Below, one piece after another: positions 20,578 to 30,381 of a DNA stretch of 64,000 bases. Each line of letters opens with the position of its first letter. Within the stretch, counting starts at the first letter, position 1. The notes under the pieces were generated by a model. That model saw nothing but the letters and a program-made list of their open reading frames with translations. It did not search any database and was not told where the DNA came from. The DNA is from Bacillus wiedmannii (lineage in GTDB: Bacteria > Bacillota > Bacilli > Bacillales > Bacillaceae_G): positions 62,001 to 126,000 of the forward strand of contig NZ_LOBC01000017.1 in NCBI RefSeq assembly GCF_001583695.1. Direction: 5' to 3'. The position numbers and the translations under genes are program-made.

Positions 20578-21741
20578 CTAGTTCATATACCCATTCACTA
20601 ATTCATAACATCTTTCTTTTGTCATGTTGTATTTCTCTTCTGAAGCTTCTATACGTCTCATCGTTCCGTTATTTGTATCAGTACCAATTGCTTTAACCTT
20701 ACTTTCCTTTTCTTTAACCCACGCAATTTGTTTCGTTTTTAATGACTGGAATGCATCAGGGGACATCGTATTTTTTAATGTACTGTAAATTTCATTTAGC
20801 TTATTATCCCACAGTTCATAATTTCCTTCTATTTCATTTACTATGTCATTTGTTGATATAGCATTTATATGTTTTTCTTGGTTTTCTAGAGCTGCTAACT
20901 CATTTAAAACTTTAGTTTTACCTACCGCTAACGAAGTTTCTTTTTTTGAACTAGTATACGTACTAGAATCATTCCCCTTAACTGTTTCTTGCTCTTGAAT
21001 AAAATCCTTTTTCGTTACCTTTACTTGCTCTTCATCATCTACATTGTGAGTAATAACCGAGTTTTTGGCGTCAACAGCAACTACTCCGTTACTTTCTTTA
21101 AAAATATATTTTTTATTTCCACTATTCTCTTCTCTAACAAAAGAGACATTCTTGAAACCCTGTACTCTAAGAAGTTCTTTAGCTTCTTCTTTAGTTAAAT
21201 TTAAATCTACTGGCGTATTTGATGACCATTTATCCATTAACCAATTTCCATCGGTATACACTAAAACAAATTCCCACATCTCCGCTTCATTCCCCATATC
21301 ATTTGCAAGAGTAAGCGTCTCAACCTTTAAAACATCATTTTTCTGTGAATAAGTTATCCTCACGTCCGGCTCAATATGAATCGGAAATGGTAACATATCA
21401 GTTTCTCTTGATCTATTAAATGTATCAAGCAATCCTGGAAGCTCCTTCTCCACAAACTTATCTGAAACTAACCCCTTAACGCCTTTTTTAGCTGTTCCTA
21501 AATCTCCAGGATTATTTCGGCTCCATCCATTTTCTTTTTCCATCTCATTAAATGCATTTGCTATTGCATCTACATTCTTTCTTACAATCTTTTTCGCTTC
21601 TTTTTCTGTCACTTCTGGCGCTTCATTAAGCTGTTCAATCGTTTCATTTACTTGAACTTTGTTTTCACTTTTTTCACAACCTGTTACAACTAACATACTA
21701 GCCACCAAGCAAAATGACATTACTTTACTTAATTTCTTCAT
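20578..21741 (-). CDS. Lipoprotein with C-terminal LprI-like (DUF1311) domain
   Basis: The 387-residue protein begins with a lipoprotein signal (KKLSK, hydrophobic core, lipobox VVTGC, cysteine 22), so it should be anchored to the outer face of the membrane. The middle (about 45-215) contains a folded region with WEFVLVYTDGNWLMDKW. The last 110 residues resemble the helical LprI/DUF1311 domain, found in some lysozyme-inhibitor proteins: YELWDNKLNEIYSTLK and LKTKQIAWVKEKE. No function is known to me. A Ser/Thr/Lys-rich linker joins the two parts. It is alone on the minus strand amid plus-strand genes. Confidence 0.7.
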   Translation of the reverse strand: MKKLSKVMSFCLVASMLVVTGCEKSENKVQVNETIEQLNEAPEVTEKEAKKIVRKNVDAIANAFNEMEKENGWSRNNPGDLGTAKKGVKGLVSDKFVEKELPGLLDTFNRSRETDMLPFPIHIEPDVRITYSQKNDVLKVETLTLANDMGNEAEMWEFVLVYTDGNWLMDKWSSNTPVDLNLTKEEAKELLRVQGFKNVSFVREENSGNKKYIFKESNGVVAVDAKNSVITHNVDDEEQVKVTKKDFIQEQETVKGNDSSTYTSSKKETSLAVGKTKVLNELAALENQEKHINAISTNDIVNEIEGNYELWDNKLNEIYSTLKNTMSPDAFQSLKTKQIAWVKEKESKVKAIGTDTNNGTMRRIEASEEKYNMTKERCYELVNGYMN

Positions 21742-21935
21742 GTATTCACAACCCTTATTCCTTCATATTCGTTACGTTTCCCTATCTTCGAGAGAAATCC
21801 AACAATTACCTATTATATCAATAACAATTATTTATTTATATATTAAATTTTACATCAGAACAAAACAAAGAACATACTTTCAAAATATATATACTAAAAA
21901 ACCTCTTATCCTTTTCTTCCATATTGTCAAAAAAA

Positions 21936-21964
21936 TTGACAGTGCTCTTTCGAATTTGTATAAA
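21936..21964 (+). promoter_or_regulatory. SigmaA promoter upstream of pepQ
   Basis: A perfect TTGACA (21936-21941), a 17-base spacer and TATAAA (21959-21964) form a strong SigmaA match. The -35 is one arm of an inverted repeat TGTCAA-AAAAA-TTGACA (21925-21941), and another TTGACA follows at 21969. That layout suggests a repressor site or overlapping promoters. Confidence 0.65.
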
Positions 21965-22050
21965 TTTTTTGACAAATTGTAAAGAAAGTGAAATTGTGGT
22001 CGATATTTTTCTCATTCTCCCACTGACAATTGAAATAATCTGTATTTCAC

Positions 22051-22085
22051 GAGCAGCCCACCACCCACAAATAGCGGGCTAAATT
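22051..22085. repeat. Dispersed intergenic element, copy 1
   Basis: The sequence CACGAGCAGCCC..CACAAATAGCGGGCTAAAT shares its CACGA start, GC(A/T)GCCC block and CAAATAGCGGG(C/A)TAAAT end with 51263-51298. GCCC and GGGC can pair to form a small hairpin. It would lie inside the pepQ leader. Confidence 0.55.
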
Positions 22086-22185
22086 TCCTACCTAAAAGAT
22101 ATGCAATTTCTGCTAACTTCTCTCGAAAAATATTTTTGTGGCACGCTATTTGCTTTATTCAATACTGTGAATAGGGGGAATTAAC

Positions 22186-23256
22186 ATGACTTTAAAAATT
22201 AATAAAATCCAAAATCAACTACAAAACTATGAAATTGACGGATTACTAATTACAAAAAAAGAAAATCGCCAATATGCAACAGGCTTTACAGGTAGTGCTG
22301 GCGTCGTCTTAATCTCTGCGGATAAAGCTGTTTTTATCACTGATTTTCGCTATGTAGATCAAGCGAAATCACAAATAAAAGATGCTGAAATTATTATGCA
22401 TACAGGAAATTTAGAAAAAGAAATTGCACATCAAGTATCGAAATTAAACATTCAAAAACTTGGAATTGAAGAAAACAACATGACATTGCAACAATATAAA
22501 AACTTACAAAAATACGTACATGCGGAAATGGTTCAAGTGTGCGAAATCATTGAAAATATTCGTATTATTAAAGACACGCCTGAAATAGAAACAATGAAAA
22601 TCGCAGCTAATATTGCTGATGAAGCATTTCACCACATCCTTACGTTTCTAAAACCAGGAATAAGTGAAAATGATGTACGAGATGAGTTAGAATTTTTCAT
22701 GCGGAAAAAAGGAGCTACATCCTCTTCCTTCCAAATTATTGTAGCTTCTGGCGTCCGTTCTTCACTTCCTCATGGAGTTGCATCAAATAAAATAATCGAA
22801 CGAGGTGACATCGTTACATTAGATTTCGGCGCACTTTACGACGGATATTGTTCCGATATTACACGTACTGTAGCAATTGGGGAACCATCAGAAGAATTCA
22901 AAAAGATATACAATGTTGTACGAGAAGCGTTAAAACGTGGGACGGAAGCAATTAAACCTGGGGAAACTGCGAAAAGTATCGATGATATAACGAGAGATTA
23001 CATTACTGAACATGGATACGGCCAATATTTTGGACACTCTACTGGTCATGGTCTTGGGTTAGAAATTCATGAACCTCTCCGCTTATCCCAAGAAAGTAAA
23101 GCTACTTTAGAAGAAGGTATGGTTGTTACAGTGGAACCAGGCATTTATATACCAGACTGGGGCGGTTGCAGAATTGAAGATGATATTGTCATTACAAAAG
23201 ACGGATATGAAGTTATTACAAAATCAAATCGGGAACTAATTATTATTCCTTGTTAA
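22186..23256 (+). CDS. M24-family Xaa-Pro aminopeptidase/dipeptidase
   Basis: This 356-residue cytosolic metallopeptidase cleaves peptides at X-Pro bonds. The N-terminal creatinase-like domain (about 1-125) precedes the pita-bread catalytic domain. The five metal ligands are visible: Asp in LDFGALYDG and SDITRT (about 213 and 224), His in HSTGHGLGLEIHE (about 288), Glu in VEPGIY, and Glu in RIEDDI. B. subtilis has homologues YqhT and YkvY; which one this is cannot be settled here. The ATG has an AGGGGG site; the start matches the family. Confidence 0.9.
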   Translation: MTLKINKIQNQLQNYEIDGLLITKKENRQYATGFTGSAGVVLISADKAVFITDFRYVDQAKSQIKDAEIIMHTGNLEKEIAHQVSKLNIQKLGIEENNMTLQQYKNLQKYVHAEMVQVCEIIENIRIIKDTPEIETMKIAANIADEAFHHILTFLKPGISENDVRDELEFFMRKKGATSSSFQIIVASGVRSSLPHGVASNKIIERGDIVTLDFGALYDGYCSDITRTVAIGEPSEEFKKIYNVVREALKRGTEAIKPGETAKSIDDITRDYITEHGYGQYFGHSTGHGLGLEIHEPLRLSQESKATLEEGMVVTVEPGIYIPDWGGCRIEDDIVITKDGYEVITKSNRELIIIPC

Positions 23257-23339
23257 AATCATGGGCTTTTTAAAAGGAGTTTTTCGCTGCACATAGAATT
23301 CTTTCTCTGGAGTCATCGCTTAAAGAGGGGGAATTTAAA

Positions 23340-23864
23340 TTGAACTTTGTAATTGATAAAATAGATGGTTTACAGCTTGAATTTTCCAAACTTGTTTCCA
23401 TGATGAATTACGCTCGCTATACAACAATGCAAGCGGTGGAAGGTTTAACAATTGAAGAACTTGATTATTTGTATGATGAAGAAGCAAATTCAGTCGGCAT
23501 GTTATTGTACCATATGGCCGCTATTGAATTTTACTACCAGATTCATACTTTTGAAGACCGTGAACCAACGGAGGCTGAGTTAGAACGGTGGTTACCTGCT
23601 ATTGAGTTAGGAGATCTTGGACGCGAGAAAATAAAAGGCAACTCTATCGAATTTTACATACGTACATTGCAAGAAGTACGTTCCAAAACGATCGAGACTT
23701 TTCAATCGTTACCTGATGAATGGTTATTTAAAACGACAGACTTTTGGTATGATAAACCAGCAAATAACTACTTTAAATGGTTTCACGTATTTGAAGATGA
23801 AATCAATCATCGCGGACAAATTCGTTTAATTAAGAAAATGCAAAAAGCCCATTCAGTAAAGTAA
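23340..23864 (+). CDS. DinB-like four-helix metal-dependent protein
   Basis: The 174-residue protein has the DinB/YfiT fold signature: His58 in LLYHMAA, and His149 and His157 in a segment ending NHRGQI, which form the usual three-histidine metal site. Members include bacillithiol/mycothiol-dependent transferases and stress proteins, but the substrate cannot be told from sequence. Translation starts at TTG 23340 behind an AGAGGGGG site. It lies 83 bases after pepQ and shares a terminator with the convergent membrane-protein pair. Confidence 0.8.
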   Translation: MNFVIDKIDGLQLEFSKLVSMMNYARYTTMQAVEGLTIEELDYLYDEEANSVGMLLYHMAAIEFYYQIHTFEDREPTEAELERWLPAIELGDLGREKIKGNSIEFYIRTLQEVRSKTIETFQSLPDEWLFKTTDFWYDKPANNYFKWFHVFEDEINHRGQIRLIKKMQKAHSVK

Positions 23865-23896
23865 GAAAGTGCCACCTTATTCGGTGGCACTTTCTT
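23863..23896. terminator. Bidirectional terminator after the DinB-like gene
   Basis: A perfect 14-base inverted repeat (AAGAAAGTGCCACC / GGTGGCACTTTCTT) with a 6-base loop fills the space between two convergent stop codons and overlaps the DinB-like stop. Confidence 0.85.
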
Positions 23897-24265
23897 CTAT
23901 TCATTAGCAAATATTATTTCATTTACTTTTTTAGCAATCACTACTATCGCTATTAGAATGCAAATTAAATATAGCAATTTCGCGATAAATAACCACCCTT
24001 GAAACATTACAATTTCACCTATTATCTCATTTCCTTTCAATAACAAAAACGGAATTGTACTAATTATAATGACAAACTCAATACTGAAAACAATTTTCTT
24101 TTTTCGACTATATGCTTTCCATTCATCCCAGCGATACATGGGAGCAAAAATCAATACTCCTATACATAATATAATCGGTATCCATTCACTTTTAAGAAAT
24201 TGTCCTGAAATAACTGATAATAGTAAACAAACGAGCACACCATAATAACCTATTCTCTCTCTCAT
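23897..24265 (-). CDS. Small membrane protein, downstream paralogue
   Basis: A 122-residue protein with about four hydrophobic segments (near 8-22, 28-42, 60-76 and 92-115) and a YRWDEW motif between helices 2 and 3. I recognise no family. It resembles the next gene upstream in length, helix spacing and the EWI-P / YRWD motifs, so the two are tandem duplicates. The ATG at 24265 is 7 bases after a G7 run that can act as ribosome site. It overlaps the upstream frame by 74 bases. Confidence 0.65.
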   Translation of the reverse strand: MRERIGYYGVLVCLLLSVISGQFLKSEWIPIILCIGVLIFAPMYRWDEWKAYSRKKKIVFSIEFVIIISTIPFLLLKGNEIIGEIVMFQGWLFIAKLLYLICILIAIVVIAKKVNEIIFANE

Positions 24266-24632
24266 TCATACTCCCCCCCTTTAATATGTAGCTTGCTATG
24301 CTTATAACAATTTTCAGAAAAACAACTACTACAATTACAATATAAAGACCTTTTGCAGACGACATCCATTCTTGAAAAATAGACATTTTTTCCATTTGTT
24401 TCTGCCCCTCTATTAAAATAAACCCTACGAAAAATGAGCAAACAACAGTGATACCTATTATAATTCTGATACTTTTCTTACTATATTGTGTCATGTCATC
24501 CCAGCGGTATAACAGTATAAAAACAAACCCGAAAACAGGTATGATACCTATCCATTCGGTATTTGTAAATAGATTTAAAATGATTACTAGAATACAAGAT
24601 ATGATGAATCCCCAAAATCCAATTTTTTGCAC
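24192..24632 (-). CDS. Small membrane protein, upstream paralogue
   Basis: A 146-residue protein with about four membrane segments and the motifs EWIGIIPV and YRWDDM, matching the downstream paralogue. Similarity stops near residue 118; the last 25 residues come from reading through a G7 tract (24273-24279) into the next gene in another frame. One G fewer would stop translation four codons later. The longer C-terminus may therefore be recent, phase-variable or a sequence error. Function unknown. The gene is divergent from the transporter. Confidence 0.6.
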   Translation of the reverse strand: MQKIGFWGFIISCILVIILNLFTNTEWIGIIPVFGFVFILLYRWDDMTQYSKKSIRIIIGITVVCSFFVGFILIEGQKQMEKMSIFQEWMSSAKGLYIVIVVVVFLKIVISIASYILKGGSMNERENRLLWCARLFTIISYFRTIS

Positions 24633-24800
24633 ATAACCCCTCCTTTAATTCCATTTTTAGGATTAATTGTATTGTAACATCCATTTCAAAAACTCACCAT
24701 TACAGTACATGAAATTTCACTTTTTTCTTTTTCCTATACTCACATACTTTCACTGCTTTCATACAATAAACTACACGAATGCCTAAAGGATGTGAATGTT

Positions 24801-26186
24801 ATGGGAGTTGAATTAACGCTATTACACGCTCTCTATGTTCTTTGTTTACTCACTATTATTACCTTTTTTATTCTCCGAAAAGATACGACGATCATTTGTA
24901 TCGTTTTTATCTTTTTACTAGCATTAACCGCAACACACTCTATCCCTCTTGCCGTTAGCGGCATTTTTCAAAGTTTCATTTACGCCATTACTGAACTATT
25001 ACCAACTATATTAATCATCTCCATTATCGTATCCATGAGCAATTTACTCGTTCATACCGGCATAAATGATACGATGATTTCACCATTTACAAAGATGATT
25101 CGTACACCTACACTCGCCTACTGGATTATCGGTCTTTTAATGATGACAATTTCTTTCTTCTTTTGGCCTTCTCCAGCTGTCGCTTTAATGGGAGCTATTT
25201 TATTACCAGTCGCTGTACGCGTCGGTCTTCCGCCAATTGGAGTTGCAATTGCTATGAACTTATTCGGTCATGGGATTGCTTTATCCGGCGACTTCGTTAT
25301 ACAAGGCGCACCAAAATTAACCGCAGACGCTGCTGGTCTCCCTGTTTCCAGCGTTGTATCTGCAAGTGTTCCACTCGTTATCGTTATGGGCGTTGTTACA
25401 ACTTCTGTCGCTTTTTTCTTCTTACGAAAAGAGTTTCATACAGGACTATCATTGCAAGACACCTCTTCATCAACTGAACCATCTAAAACTACCATTTTAT
25501 TATCTCCTCGCATAAAGAAATGGCTCGCTATATGTATCCCTATCGTATATATCATTGACATCCTTTGCATGATTCAATATAAACTACAAGGAAGCGACGC
25601 AACTGCACTTATCGGCGGGACGACTGTTATTATGATTATCATCATTTCTCTCATCACCTACAAAGGACATGGACTAAATAAAACGACCGATTATTTTATA
25701 GAAGGGCTTCAATTTGGATTTAAAATTTTCGGACCAGTCATTCCAATTGCTGCACTTTTTTATTTAGGAGATAGCGGCTTTGTGAAAATCATCGGAGACT
25801 ATTTACCGAAAGGTTCACACGGAATCATTAACGACTTAGGAATCGCTTTATCACAAACTGTTCCTTTAAACCAATATGTATCAGCTGGAACATTAACTAT
25901 CGTTGGTGCCATAACAGGATTAGATGGATCTGGATTTTCCGGCATTTCACTTGCTGGTTCAATTGCCAATCTTTTCGGAACAGCGCTTGGGCATGGGACC
26001 GCTACATTAACAGCTCTCGGACAAATTGCAGCTATATGGACCGGGGGCGGGACGTTAATTCCTTGGGCGCTTATTCCTGCTGCTGCCATTTGTAAGGTGG
26101 ATCCATTTGAACTTGCACGCCGAAACTTTTTACCGGTTGTGATTGGCTTAATTGTCACCACAATCGTTGCGATGTTTATTTTATAA
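24801..26186 (+). CDS. Polytopic transporter of unknown substrate
   Basis: A 461-residue protein with about 11-12 hydrophobic segments and a polar central loop (about 215-240). The segment GHGIALSGDFVIQGAP and the glycine-rich GLDGSGFSGISLAGSIANLFG form pseudo-repeated halves. That pattern resembles ion-transporter-superfamily carriers (citrate/gluconate permease types), but I cannot name the family with confidence. I start at ATG 24801, which is 10 bases after AAAGGA. A GTG at 24792 directly abuts that site. It ends in a strong terminator. Confidence 0.6.
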   Translation: MGVELTLLHALYVLCLLTIITFFILRKDTTIICIVFIFLLALTATHSIPLAVSGIFQSFIYAITELLPTILIISIIVSMSNLLVHTGINDTMISPFTKMIRTPTLAYWIIGLLMMTISFFFWPSPAVALMGAILLPVAVRVGLPPIGVAIAMNLFGHGIALSGDFVIQGAPKLTADAAGLPVSSVVSASVPLVIVMGVVTTSVAFFFLRKEFHTGLSLQDTSSSTEPSKTTILLSPRIKKWLAICIPIVYIIDILCMIQYKLQGSDATALIGGTTVIMIIIISLITYKGHGLNKTTDYFIEGLQFGFKIFGPVIPIAALFYLGDSGFVKIIGDYLPKGSHGIINDLGIALSQTVPLNQYVSAGTLTIVGAITGLDGSGFSGISLAGSIANLFGTALGHGTATLTALGQIAAIWTGGGTLIPWALIPAAAICKVDPFELARRNFLPVVIGLIVTTIVAMFIL

Positions 26187-26219
26187 CGTAAGCAAGTGTT
26201 CTCTTGCTTACGTTTTTTT
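26187..26219 (+). terminator. Transporter-gene terminator
   Basis: The stem CGTAAGCAAG / CTTGCTTACG with a 6-base loop and seven T on the plus strand begins right after the stop codon. Confidence 0.92.
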
Positions 26220-26353
26220 CTTGTGAAATTCATCATGAATTACTCGTTTTCAAGAGGGATTCGTTATTACTTAGCGAAATTATATTAGGAGAGTAATTAT
26301 TTCAAAACGTTTACGAGAAACAGATTACTGCAATTCGAAAAGGGGACATAACT

Positions 26354-26608
26354 ATGAATGAATTGATTTTCGTCTTATTAATTTGTCCATTACTTATCTT
26401 TATCGTTTCTGTTATTGGAACGCGCAAGACGAAAACGTATTACGTAATGCCGATTGTAACGTTTGCTAGTTTTTTAATAATAGGTGTTATCGCCTTTACT
26501 CCAAAATTTTTCTTTTGGGTTGGCATGTACAGCATCTTCTCGTTTATTGTTTCTTATATGACACTATTGTTTGTGAGAGGGTATGAAGTTGCGGAAAACG
26601 CTAAATAG
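26354..26608 (+). CDS. Small integral membrane protein
   Basis: An 84-residue protein with three membrane segments (about 3-20, 30-48, 52-74) and a basic loop after the first (RKTKT). It may belong to the small Bacillus DUF2651-type family, but that is a guess from overall pattern. The ATG has an AAAGGGG site. It lies 22 bases before the HAD gene, so the two are probably cotranscribed. Confidence 0.6.
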   Translation: MNELIFVLLICPLLIFIVSVIGTRKTKTYYVMPIVTFASFLIIGVIAFTPKFFFWVGMYSIFSFIVSYMTLLFVRGYEVAENAK

Positions 26609-26630
26609 TTATTAACGAGGAGTTTGTCAT

Positions 26631-27308
26631 ATGATTTTCTTTGATGTCGACGGAACTTTATTTGATTATGAGGCGGCTGAAAGAAATGGTATTATAGATT
26701 TCTTTCAAGTATATAGTACTATTTTTTCAGGTAATGAATTAGAGGCCACAAAAGTCTGGCATGAATTATCCGAAGAATATTTCAACAAATTTTTATCCAA
26801 GGAATTATCTTTTCAAGAACAACAAAGGATGCGAATGTATCATTTATTTAAAACATATGGATTAAACTTATCACCCGAGGAATCTCAGCACAGATTCAAT
26901 CAATATATAGAACTTTATAAGAACAACTGGGCCGCGTTTGAAGATGTACACTATACATTACAGACCTTAAAGCAAGAAGAGCACTCATTAGGTATCATTA
27001 GTAATGGTGACTATGAACAACAAGTCGAAAAATTAACTGCCCTAAACATTTTAAAACATTTCAAATATATATTTACTTCTAGTGAACTTGGTATATCGAA
27101 ACCAGATCCTGAAATTTTTCACAGAACCGTATTACAATCGAATCTTGAAATGAAAGATTGCTATTATATTGGCGATCGATTAGAGACTGATGCAATTAGT
27201 AGTACAGCAGCTGGGATGCAAGGGATATGGTTAAATCGGGATAACTCACAACTCAAGTACGATATTCCTACTATCTGTTCTTTACATGAAGTTTTAACAA
27301 TAATATAA
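26631..27308 (+). CDS. HAD-superfamily phosphatase, YjjG/YfnB-like
   Basis: The 225-residue protein has all four HAD motifs: FDVDGTLFD at the N-terminus with the nucleophile Asp5, ISNGD (motif II), a Lys in SELGISKPDPEIF (III), and YIGDRLETDA (IV). An alpha-helical cap (about 15-95) places it in subfamily I. It resembles YjjG/YfnB, whose members hydrolyse nucleoside monophosphates including non-canonical pyrimidines. The ATG follows a GAGGAG site. It converges on pyrE, but the shared terminator separates it from the pyr operon. Confidence 0.82.
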   Translation: MIFFDVDGTLFDYEAAERNGIIDFFQVYSTIFSGNELEATKVWHELSEEYFNKFLSKELSFQEQQRMRMYHLFKTYGLNLSPEESQHRFNQYIELYKNNWAAFEDVHYTLQTLKQEEHSLGIISNGDYEQQVEKLTALNILKHFKYIFTSSELGISKPDPEIFHRTVLQSNLEMKDCYYIGDRLETDAISSTAAGMQGIWLNRDNSQLKYDIPTICSLHEVLTII

Positions 27309-27340
27309 AAAACGACCGCGTTCCCCCGCGGTCGTTTTTT
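27307..27340. terminator. Bidirectional terminator, HAD gene / pyrE
   Basis: The stem ACGACCGCG / CGCGGTCGT flanked by A- and T-runs ends both the HAD gene and the pyr operon. Confidence 0.92.
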
Positions 27341-27345
27341 TCGTG

Positions 27346-27974
27346 TTACGCTGTGATCCAATCTTCGTTTGCTGGATTTTTACGCCACTCTTGTAATTTT
27401 TTCGTTTCAGCTTGTCCGATCATACCTTTTTCTGCTGCTACTTCAGTTAATGCACTGTAGTCGCTTAAAGAGTATGATGCTACGTTAGCTGCTTCTAGTT
27501 TTTCTTTTCCTGCTTCTAGCTCGTATGTGAAGATTGATACGATTCCTAATACTTCACATCCAGCTTCGCGAAGTGCTTCTACACATGTAATTGCACTACC
27601 GCCAGTTGAAATTAAGTCTTCTACTACTACTACTTTTTGACCTTTTTCAGCTTTTCCTTCAATTTGGTTCCCTTTACCGTGACCTTTTGCTTTACTACGT
27701 ACGTAGCACATTGGTAAATCCATACGATCGCTTACCCATGCAGCGTGCGCAATACCAGCCGTTGCTGTTCCTGCAATAACTTCTACAGTTGGGAAGTGCT
27801 CTTTAATTAACTCTTCTAATCCAGCTGCAATCGCTTGACGTACTTTTGGATAAGATAAAGTTAAACGATTATCACAATAAATTGGTGATTTCATACCTGA
27901 AGACCAAGTGAATGGATCATTCGGTTGTAAAAATACTGCTCCAATTTCTAATAAATGCGATGCGATTTCTTTTT

Positions 27975-27978
<4 letters not shown>
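27346..27978 (-). CDS. pyrE: Orotate phosphoribosyltransferase
   Basis: Joins orotate and PRPP to form OMP, the fifth step of UMP synthesis. The PRPP-binding loop [14 protein letters not shown] is near residue 117. A catalytic flexible loop with basic residues ([14 protein letters not shown]) precedes it. The ATG at 27978 gives the normal 210 residues with GGAAGGTG upstream; an in-frame extension to 27996 is not supported. It overlaps pyrF by 4 bases and is the last gene of the operon. Confidence 0.97.

Positions 27979-30377
<2,399 letters not shown>

Positions 30378-30381
<4 letters not shown>

Larger units (their letters stand above)
21742..22185. other. 444-base region between lipoprotein gene and pepQ
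   Basis: This AT-rich gap holds the start regions of two divergent genes. It has a good plus-strand promoter (21936-21964), three TGTCAA/TTGACA motifs within 50 bases, and one copy of a dispersed element (22051-22085). The promoter implies a pepQ leader of about 215 bases. A 107-codon plus-strand frame crossing it looks like chance. Confidence 0.65.

Noticed and set aside
21659-21982. 107-codon plus-strand frame reaching into the gap before the peptidase gene
   Set aside because: It begins inside the lipoprotein signal peptide on the other strand, has no ribosome site and is AT-rich; it also covers a promoter.
25799-26236. 145-codon minus-strand frame
   Set aside because: Antisense to the end of the transporter gene and crosses its terminator.
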